A stretch of 12,774 nt of DNA from CAYJAD01 sp964371835 (GTDB taxonomy: Bacteria; Desulfobacterota; Desulfovibrionia; Desulfovibrionales; Desulfovibrionaceae): the NCBI GenBank assembly GCA_964371835.1, contig CAYJOP010000062.1, forward strand, positions 1-12,774, given 5' to 3'. The translations under genes were made by a program, and so were the position numbers. The notes beneath the pieces were generated by a model that saw only the letters and a program-made list of their open reading frames with translations, was not told the origin of the DNA and did not search any database. Below are positions 6,479-12,774 of the stretch, in pieces; position 1 is the first letter of the stretch, and the number at the start of each line of letters is the position of its first letter.

Positions 6479-6507
6479 TTGACGTTTTTCATTAAAAATA
6501 TAATACT
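6479..6507 (+). promoter_or_regulatory. Candidate promoter of the racemase-like/cbi operon
   Basis: TTGACG (6479-6484) is followed by AATACT (6502-6507) at 17 nt, or by a perfect TATAAT (6499-6504) at only 14 nt. Either would start transcription at about 6511-6514, at or within a few bases of the ATG at 6514. The position directly after a terminator supports a promoter here; the exact hexamers are uncertain. Confidence 0.4.
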
Positions 6508-6513
6508 TAAGTC

Positions 6514-7365
6514 ATGCATAGCGTACAATTTTATAAATTAAGCCCCAGCGGAAATATGACCGTGCTATTTGATGGCTTAGAATACAGTGCTAAAGAGCGA
6601 GAGTTTTATGCAAGTAAAGCTCTTTCCTCTTGCCATATTGCTGGCGAACAAGCTGGTTTTGTGGACATAGAGCAAGGCATTTTGCAAATGGCTGGGGGTG
6701 AATTTTGCATAAATGCCACTCGTTCCTTAGCCTTGCTTATGGCCCTAGATCAAGCGCGAAAAAAAAGTAAAGCTCAAAGTGTGCATTATGAAGGCATGGT
6801 AAAATGCTCTGGCTTTGAACAATATTTATCTGCTCAGGTTTGTGAAGTAAATGAAGGTGTTTATAATGTAAGTATAGGTGTGCCTTTTTTAGATATGCCG
6901 CCCATATATGAGTTAGATAAAAACATATATCTTGTGCAGTTATCAGGCATAAGTCATGTGATAATTGATGAAAAGCATATGCCATTTTGTCCTGATAGTT
7001 GGGAGCAAAGCTCTGCTGAAATTCGCCAAAAATATAATCTTGAGAAAGAATCAGCTGTAGGCTGCATTTGGTGGCATGCAGATGGACAGGAACAACATGA
7101 GGGACAGGTTTCTCTTTGCATGCACCCCATTGTAAGGATTAAAAACCCTTGGGCCTTACATTATGAAAACGCATGTGGATCTGGAGCTTTAGCCTTGGGT
7201 CTTTGGCATTATAAGCATTATAAACAAAGTTCATTTATTATGCATCAACCAGGTGGGTATTTGACGCTTCAATTACAACAAGATATACAAGAATTAAAAG
7301 CAATTGTAGGTGGTCCAGTGAGTCTTGTGGCAAAGGGAAAGGCTTTTTTTGAAATACAAAAGTAA
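6514..7365 (+). CDS. DapF-fold amino acid racemase/epimerase-like protein (possibly CntK-type)
   Basis: A 283-residue protein of the cofactor-independent two-cysteine diaminopimelate epimerase fold. FYKLSPSGNMTVLFDG (6-21) corresponds to the F.K..G.GNDF start of DapF. The first catalytic cysteine is Cys65 in GGEFCINATR (61-70) and the second is Cys221 in ENACGSGALALG (218-229). LSGISHVII (153-161) matches the mid-protein family motif. However, the GNGxRC motif becomes FCINATR, and the ERG.GET stretch before the second Cys, which holds the carboxylate-binding Glu-Arg of DapF, is absent. Diaminopimelate is therefore unlikely as substrate; histidine racemases such as CntK are the closest functional idea, but no opine-metallophore genes are seen. 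The preceding codons include a stop (6508-6510), fixing the start at 6514, which has no Shine-Dalgarno. Cytoplasmic, no signal peptide. Confidence 0.75.
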   Translation: MHSVQFYKLSPSGNMTVLFDGLEYSAKEREFYASKALSSCHIAGEQAGFVDIEQGILQMAGGEFCINATRSLALLMALDQARKKSKAQSVHYEGMVKCSGFEQYLSAQVCEVNEGVYNVSIGVPFLDMPPIYELDKNIYLVQLSGISHVIIDEKHMPFCPDSWEQSSAEIRQKYNLEKESAVGCIWWHADGQEQHEGQVSLCMHPIVRIKNPWALHYENACGSGALALGLWHYKHYKQSSFIMHQPGGYLTLQLQQDIQELKAIVGGPVSLVAKGKAFFEIQK

Positions 7366-7390
7366 ATCATAAGTCAGTTCTGAGGTGAGT

Positions 7391-10300
7391 ATGTGGTGGT
7401 CAAAATTTTACTTTGATAAGCACGATTATGAGTTGTTAAACCTTGTAAATGCAATTGTTGCAAGGCATGATACAGCACAAGCTGGTCAAAGCCCCATTGA
7501 TACAAACTTGCATCCGCATGGTATTAAAACTTTGGCTCTTTCGCGCGAAATGCGCGTGGCGTACTCTGTGGCACAGCTCATTGACAGTTTGGAAGTTGGC
7601 AATATTACTAATCGTCTTGAAGCCTTGCAATCACTCTATGATGAAGTCTTAAATAGTGCTCAAACAAAATTTAGGCGCAATACTGCACGAGTTCTCATTG
7701 AAATTATGAAGGATTTGCTCCGCTCCCATGGAGATATGCAACGCCAAAAATACCTTGCCAGTGACTTTCGGCGTGCCGCTCGTGGTAATCCGCAAGTGGT
7801 TCGCGAACAATTGGACCGATATGGATTGCTGGAAATGCCAGAGGATTGGAGTCAGCTAACCTTTGACCATCATGTGCATGATGCCAACACCAAGGGGCGC
7901 AAAAATCCTACACATTTAATCATGGATGCATGGCTTAAAGGTATACGTTATTTAACAATAATTTATTATAATTGCATTGATGAAGATGCTGCGCGCGAAG
8001 TATTAAAAGCTGCATCTATTGTGGGTATTCATGTGCGCATTGGCTTTGAGTTTGCAGTGCCCTTTAGGGGACGATATGCAAACTTTATTTGGAGTCCTCG
8101 CATTGCTGATAATATAGAATATTTCTTAAATTTTTTGGCAGAACCACCCATGCAGCACCTCATGAGCTTTGGTCTTGAGGCTTCACAATGGCGACAAAAA
8201 TATGTTTTTGAAGTGCTAGATAAGTGGAATAAACATTATTTATCAATAGTAACTGATTTGCTAGGCATTGATTTAAGTTCTGCTGGTATAATAGAACCTG
8301 AGCAATTTAAGCAAGCTGTTGGGTCTGGTCAGCCGTCCACTGTGCACTTGGCAGAATATATTTTTAAGCAGTTAATGCCACAAATAAAAGAAAAGCAAAG
8401 AGCCTTAGAAGCTTTGCTAGAAAATGACAATGCAACCATACGCAAAGAAGCGCAGGATGCCTATGATTTTTTACAATCATTTTCCAGTGCAATGATTTAT
8501 AATGATTACATTGTTCCTGAAAAAAATCCAGAACTTGACTCACCAAACGTACCAGATAAAATAACAGATTTGCCAGAAATAATGCGGCAAAACCCTGTGG
8601 TCCTGCTAGATTGGCTAACGAGCATATATTCTGACTGTATCATAACCTTAAATATTGCACGCTTAAATTGTGAAGATGTGCTTGAACTTTTGTGGCGTTG
8701 CAATGGCATGATAAGTCATATTGAGCTTTATAACTTGCGTGAGTGGTATGAAGGTAATGTGCATAATGTGGATGAAATTGTTGCATTGCAGCATGCTATC
8801 AATGAGGGCAGTATTCCAAGACTAAAACATGAAGTGCTTGCAAAGTTAAAAAAACGTGAACAAGTAGGCCCATTTGTTAATGAAAAGCCTGAGGAACATG
8901 AAGATCGTTGTCGTGTTTTGCGCGATATTTTAGGTAATATTCAAATATTTAAGAGTTTTTATTCCTTAAAACCTTTGCGCACTCGCATGGGTACAGATGC
9001 CACAGGCAGACCAGGCACTGATATAGGAATGGGCATAGCCTTTGTGGAAACATTGCCAAGGAGAGCGCAAAATATTTTAAGCGATCAACAAAAAAATTAT
9101 ACTGTACCTTTTAATATAACAATACAATATGTAAAACGCTTTACGCCAAATCAATATGTGCCACAAAGGAGTTGGCTTACGCGTATAATTCGCATGTTTG
9201 TACAAGGTTATGGCTATATAAAAAATCAAGAGTGGCATTCACGTTCAGCATCAATTAAGTATAATAATGATGGAAACATGGTGTTACTTGGCGGTGTTAA
9301 GCGCAATATCCTCACAGGCCGCGAGGCCGTTAAAAAGCGTAAGGATAAGCCCAAGGCTGTGTATTTGAATTCACGTTTGTCAAACGTTCTTAAGGTCTTA
9401 TTGGGGTTCATCCCTGCATGTATTGCCTTTCAATATACTCAAACTTGGTGGTTTTTGGCTTGGTTTGGACCCATAATTTGGTTTGGTATTACGGGTGTTC
9501 GTAATATTATTCAGGCAGTTGTGGCTGGTGGTGGATGGCATCGCTCAAGTTTATTGCGTTGGAATGACCATGTTAGTTGGTCTAGGCTTTGCGATTCATT
9601 AATGTACACAGGGTTTTCTGTGCCCCTGTTAGAATTTGGGGTGCGTATTTTACTGTTGCAAGATGGGCTTGGCTATACCGTTGCTAACCAAACGGTGCTA
9701 GTTTATTCCATCATGGCCTTGGTAAATGGTTTTTATATTTCGTGGCATAATGTGGTGCGTGGTCTTCCTATGGAGGCCGTAATTGGTAATCTTTTTCGCA
9801 GTGCCCTTGCCATACCCGTGGCTGTCATATTTAATGCCATTGCCTATGAAGTTTTTTTTGTGGCAAAAATAGCTAATCCGCAGGATTTATTGCAAATGGG
9901 TTCGGCGATAATATCAAAACTAGCTTCTGACACAGTGGCAGCATTAATTGAAGGCTACGCAGACCATAAAAATAATGTGCGCATGCGCAAATGGGATTAT
10001 AAAACTAAGTTTCAACAAATTTTCAATACATATGTGCAAGTGGAATTACTTTTTCCTGAAGATGATGTGCTTGAAAAAATAATTAAGCCTAAACAATTTT
10101 TAGAGCGACTTGCTGAAAAAGATGAAAATATTAAAAAAGCAATCATTATTCATGCCTTGGATTTTATGTACTTTTGGATGTATAGGCCAAGAGCACAAGA
10201 GGTTTGCAAAAAAACTCTTGAAAAAATGAGTAAGGAAGAAAGGATGATTTTTGGATATATGCAAATGGTGCTTACGCAGGAGCAAGAAGTAAGTCGCCTT

Positions 10301-10417
10301 ATTGTGGGAGGAATGCTTGGGCGTAACTTCACAAAACCTTTAACATTTTATTTTAAAAAGTATAGGATCTACCTTAAAGATGTTCTACCACTTTGTGCTG
10401 TGAATGATAATGTGTAA
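7391..10417 (+). CDS. Large membrane protein with a degenerate PHP-like N-terminal domain, function unknown
   Basis: About 1008 residues; I do not recognise a named family. Residues 1-150 look helical and soluble. At 157-221 the pattern FDHHVHDANTKGRKNP...AWLKGIRYLTIIYYN...GIHVRIGFEF follows the first third of PHP phosphoesterases (HxH, later a GxE strand), but the usual TDH is replaced by YYN, so metal binding is probably incomplete. Residues 300-360 are charged and possibly coiled. From about 660 there is a membrane part with roughly five hydrophobic segments (near 668-685, 686-703, 738-756, 768-786, 804-826), and a Lys/Glu-rich soluble tail of about 150 residues follows. No signal peptide. 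ATG 7391 is preferred over GTG 7385 because GAGGTG (7382-7387) is then its ribosome site. It follows the racemase-like gene by 25 nt and overlaps cbiD by 14 nt, so it belongs to that operon. Confidence 0.85.
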   Translation: MWWSKFYFDKHDYELLNLVNAIVARHDTAQAGQSPIDTNLHPHGIKTLALSREMRVAYSVAQLIDSLEVGNITNRLEALQSLYDEVLNSAQTKFRRNTARVLIEIMKDLLRSHGDMQRQKYLASDFRRAARGNPQVVREQLDRYGLLEMPEDWSQLTFDHHVHDANTKGRKNPTHLIMDAWLKGIRYLTIIYYNCIDEDAAREVLKAASIVGIHVRIGFEFAVPFRGRYANFIWSPRIADNIEYFLNFLAEPPMQHLMSFGLEASQWRQKYVFEVLDKWNKHYLSIVTDLLGIDLSSAGIIEPEQFKQAVGSGQPSTVHLAEYIFKQLMPQIKEKQRALEALLENDNATIRKEAQDAYDFLQSFSSAMIYNDYIVPEKNPELDSPNVPDKITDLPEIMRQNPVVLLDWLTSIYSDCIITLNIARLNCEDVLELLWRCNGMISHIELYNLREWYEGNVHNVDEIVALQHAINEGSIPRLKHEVLAKLKKREQVGPFVNEKPEEHEDRCRVLRDILGNIQIFKSFYSLKPLRTRMGTDATGRPGTDIGMGIAFVETLPRRAQNILSDQQKNYTVPFNITIQYVKRFTPNQYVPQRSWLTRIIRMFVQGYGYIKNQEWHSRSASIKYNNDGNMVLLGGVKRNILTGREAVKKRKDKPKAVYLNSRLSNVLKVLLGFIPACIAFQYTQTWWFLAWFGPIIWFGITGVRNIIQAVVAGGGWHRSSLLRWNDHVSWSRLCDSLMYTGFSVPLLEFGVRILLLQDGLGYTVANQTVLVYSIMALVNGFYISWHNVVRGLPMEAVIGNLFRSALAIPVAVIFNAIAYEVFFVAKIANPQDLLQMGSAIISKLASDTVAALIEGYADHKNNVRMRKWDYKTKFQQIFNTYVQVELLFPEDDVLEKIIKPKQFLERLAEKDENIKKAIIIHALDFMYFWMYRPRAQEVCKKTLEKMSKEERMIFGYMQMVLTQEQEVSRLIVGGMLGRNFTKPLTFYFKKYRIYLKDVLPLCAVNDNV

Positions 10418-11504
10418 GACTAAGAACTTGCGTGAGGGATTTAGCACAGGTTCTGCGGCAACAGCAGCAGGAATGTCTGCTTTACATCTTTTGCTTGGTG
10501 GTGAGCATTTGTCATTTGTTGATATACCACTGCCACCAGAAGATGGGCGATTAGTTAAACCAGAATTGCGTATACCCATACATTCTACAAGTGTAATACT
10601 TAAAGATGAGGCCATTGGCATAGTACAAAAAGATGGTGGTGACGACCCAGATGTAACCCATAAAGCCTTTATTCATGCCCTAATAAAGTTAAATGATAAA
10701 GGAAAAATAAATATTGATGGTGGTTCAGGGGTGGGCCGCTTTACCTTGCCAGGCTTACCCTTGCCTGTGGGCTACGCGGCCATTAATCCAGCGCCTCGCA
10801 AGCAAATTAAGGCTGGCCTTGAGCTTGTGGCTAAAAATTTTGGTTACAGTGGTGGTATAGATGTATGCATCGAAGTGCCAAATGGTGAAAAAATTGCAAA
10901 AAATACCTTTAATCCACGTCTTGGCATCAAGGGTGGAATTTCCATATTGGGTACGCAAGGCACAGTAAAACCATTTAGTCACGCAGCGTGGAAGGCCACT
11001 ATAGCCCAAGGTTTGCAAGTGGCAGCTGCTAATAATTGTAAGAGTGTGTGCTTATCAACGGGCAGGCGTTCTGAGCGTTTATTACTAAGTAAATATGAAC
11101 ATTTGCCAAAGCTATCTGCTGTGCAAGTGGCAGATTTTGCTGAATTTTCTTTGCAAGAAGCTGCCAAGTATAAGTTTGAGCAAATTATTTGGGGCTGTTT
11201 TTTTGGAAAATTGGTTAAGCTAGCCCAAGGGCATGCCTATACTCATGCCCATGCAGCAACAATTGATTTTAATTTGCTAAGCCTGTGGTGTGCAGAATTT
11301 GGACTCAACGCACAGAATGTGCATAAAGTTAAACAATGCGTAACTGCAAACCATGCCTTGGAAATAATTCTACAAGACTCTCAGCACATATATATACTTG
11401 AAAGTATTGCCATGCATGCTGCAAAAACAGCTTCAAATTTTGCGGGGCAAAATGTGCAAATAAATTTATTTCATCTTGATGGAAGGGTTCTGATAAGTTT
11501 ATGA
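10404..11504 (+). CDS. cbiD: Cobalt-precorrin-5B (C1)-methyltransferase
   Basis: A 366-residue CbiD, the C1 methyltransferase of the anaerobic (cobalt-early) cobalamin route. Family signatures: LREGFSTGSAATAAG (9-23), GGDDPDVTHK (78-87), GVGRFTLPGLPLPVGYAAIN (109-128), then PRLGIKGGISILGTQGTVKP (171-190), SHAAW and the CLSTGRRSE segment (216-224), ending with a His-rich YTHAHAATIDF (279-289) where the family has a metal-like HxH. Length is typical. The start lies inside the end of the preceding gene; ATG 10404 gives a 14-nt overlap and ATG 10410 an 8-nt overlap, and neither has a clear Shine-Dalgarno, so translation is probably coupled. It is followed by the next cobalamin gene with ATGA overlap. 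Cytoplasmic, SAM-dependent. Confidence 0.95.
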   Translation: MIMCKTKNLREGFSTGSAATAAGMSALHLLLGGEHLSFVDIPLPPEDGRLVKPELRIPIHSTSVILKDEAIGIVQKDGGDDPDVTHKAFIHALIKLNDKGKINIDGGSGVGRFTLPGLPLPVGYAAINPAPRKQIKAGLELVAKNFGYSGGIDVCIEVPNGEKIAKNTFNPRLGIKGGISILGTQGTVKPFSHAAWKATIAQGLQVAAANNCKSVCLSTGRRSERLLLSKYEHLPKLSAVQVADFAEFSLQEAAKYKFEQIIWGCFFGKLVKLAQGHAYTHAHAATIDFNLLSLWCAEFGLNAQNVHKVKQCVTANHALEIILQDSQHIYILESIAMHAAKTASNFAGQNVQINLFHLDGRVLISL

Positions 11505-12763
11505 AAAAACGCATATATCCCATAGAAGTATTGTCCGTATATGGGCAAGAATTTTCAAAAAAAGAACAAGCAATTATTAAAAAAGCTCATTGTGTTTTCG
11601 GGGCAAAAAATTTACTCACACAATATTTTGCAGATTTTGAAAGTTCAGAACATGCGGATAAAATATTCAATGCCATTGCCAGTCCTCTTTCTGAAATTTT
11701 TTTACTCATCGCCAAATATCAAAATCAAGGCAAGCGAGTACTGGTATTTGCCGATGGTGATGCCCTTTACTTTGGTATTGGGGCAAGTCTTTTGCGTCAT
11801 TTTGGGCCAAAAAAATTAAAAATTTATGCAGGTATTAGCATTGTGCAAAAACTATGTGCAGCAGTGAAAACGCCTTGGCATGATGTTAAGCATGTGTCTT
11901 TGCACGGGCGAAGCGAGCAAAAATATTGGCAAAACTTAAATATTGCCGTGTTTTCTGGTAAAACTATATGCGTTTTGACTGATGAAAAAGCAACACCACA
12001 AATAATTGCAAAGCATTTGTTAAGGCGTGGTGCAAAAAATTTCACCATGTATGTGGGTGAAAATTTAGGACTTGCTGGTGAAAAAGTAAGCACATTCTCT
12101 CTTGCTAAAGCTGCAAAATATGATGTTAAAAAACAAAGCTACTGTACTATTTTGCTAGTGCCCGTAAAGTCTTGTCCACGGCCTGTCTTGGGTCTTATGT
12201 CTGGCAAAATTTCGCGCGAAAAAAATTTAATAACCAAGAGTAGCGTGCGCGCTGCTGCTTTAAGCTTGCTTGGAATAATGCCCAGTGACACTGTGTGGGA
12301 TATTGGTGCAGGTTCAGGTTCTGTGGCTCTTGAGGCTTGTGCCCTTGCCTATGCAGGGCAAGTGATTGCTGTAGAAAAAAATGTGGCTCGCATTAAACAT
12401 ATTGAAAAAAATCGCAAAGCTTTTGGAGCTGTAATATTAGATATTTACCAAGGCGATGCCTGTGAAATAGTAAGTGCTTTGCCAAAGCCTAACGCCATTT
12501 TTGTGGGCGGTGGCTTAAGTGCAAGTAATGCTGAAGACATGTTACAAAATATTTATAAAGCCTTAGCTCCAGATGGGCGCATGGTTATAAGCTGTGTTTT
12601 GCTTGGCACATTGCACAGGGTGGAGAAATTTTTTAAACAAAATGAAATCCCAACACAAGTTATGCAAATTACAGTAAATAATAGTACGCCTTTGGGTAAA
12701 GATATTCGTCTTGTGCCAGAAAATCCAGTATTCTTGGTTAGTGTTGTAAAGGCTGAATCTTGA
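11501..12763 (+). CDS. cbiET: Cobalt-precorrin-6B/7 (C5,C15)-methyltransferase, CbiE-CbiT fusion (CobL-like)
   Basis: A 420-residue fusion that methylates C5 (CbiE part) and C15 with C12 acetate decarboxylation (CbiT part). CbiE, about 1-220: VFADGDALYFGIG (82-94) and HVSLHGR (131-137) are clear tetrapyrrole methylase signatures. CbiT, about 230-415: ITKSSVRAAALSLLG (244-258) and DIGAGSGSVALEA (267-279), a class I SAM-binding loop, then AVEKN (290-294) and IFVGGG (333-338). Oddly, the Gly-rich G.G.G loop that normally opens CbiE is replaced by SVYGQEF (12-18), which may affect SAM or substrate binding there. Start overlaps the cbiD stop by 4 nt (ATGA), so the two are cotranslated. It ends just before the window edge, with no terminator visible. 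Confidence 0.93.
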   Translation: MKKRIYPIEVLSVYGQEFSKKEQAIIKKAHCVFGAKNLLTQYFADFESSEHADKIFNAIASPLSEIFLLIAKYQNQGKRVLVFADGDALYFGIGASLLRHFGPKKLKIYAGISIVQKLCAAVKTPWHDVKHVSLHGRSEQKYWQNLNIAVFSGKTICVLTDEKATPQIIAKHLLRRGAKNFTMYVGENLGLAGEKVSTFSLAKAAKYDVKKQSYCTILLVPVKSCPRPVLGLMSGKISREKNLITKSSVRAAALSLLGIMPSDTVWDIGAGSGSVALEACALAYAGQVIAVEKNVARIKHIEKNRKAFGAVILDIYQGDACEIVSALPKPNAIFVGGGLSASNAEDMLQNIYKALAPDGRMVISCVLLGTLHRVEKFFKQNEIPTQVMQITVNNSTPLGKDIRLVPENPVFLVSVVKAES

Positions 12764-12774
12764 TTTAAGACTCC

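Noticed and set aside
6345..6513. Cobalamin riboswitch ahead of the cbi operon
   Set aside because: The expected conserved B12-box and core elements are not seen, and the gap is too short once the terminator is removed.
7385..7390. GTG at 7385 as start of the large membrane protein
   Set aside because: It overlaps the GAGGTG ribosome site that properly serves ATG 7391 and has no ribosome site of its own.

Overview
The window is an AT-rich stretch (roughly 40% G+C by eye) of a bacterial chromosome, tightly packed on the + strand. The gene set points to an anaerobic deltaproteobacterium of the Desulfovibrio type. It has an archaeal-style entry to the shikimate pathway (AroA'/AroB') in one operon with pheA, aroA and tyrA, an order known from Desulfovibrio, and it has anaerobic cobalamin genes (cbiD, fused cbiET). 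The assignment rests on gene content and order only. No rRNA, tRNA, CRISPR array or mobile element was seen.

Layout. (1) 63-872, minus strand: a secreted polar-amino-acid-type ABC transporter binding protein, with no permease or ATPase gene in the window. (2) 873-1308: a 436-base regulatory gap. It holds a tandem palindrome (CTTGnCAAG twice) over a candidate promoter, a 34-codon Phe-rich leader peptide, mutually exclusive hairpins ending in a strong terminator, and an inverted repeat that pairs with the start codon of the first structural gene. It reads as a classical ribosome-dependent attenuator. (3) 1309-6344: five nearly contiguous genes (ADH synthase, DHQ synthase II, chorismate mutase/prephenate dehydratase, EPSP synthase, prephenate dehydrogenase). 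They carry aspartate semialdehyde plus a deoxy-ketosugar phosphate to dehydroquinate, then EPSP, and finally to the immediate precursors of Phe and Tyr. The middle shikimate enzymes are not here. (4) 6345-6513: an intrinsic terminator closes the aromatic operon, followed by a possible promoter very close to the next start. (5) 6514-12763: a second run of four genes: a DapF-fold racemase/epimerase-like protein unlikely to act on diaminopimelate, a ~1008-residue protein with a degenerate PHP-like N-terminal region and a membrane-spanning C-terminal part, then cbiD and cbiET, the last three overlapping.

The most interesting items are the Phe/Tyr-codon attenuator placed in front of an archaeal-type aromatic pathway, and the uncharacterised pair (DapF-like racemase plus PHP-like membrane protein) cotranscribed with cobalamin methyltransferases.
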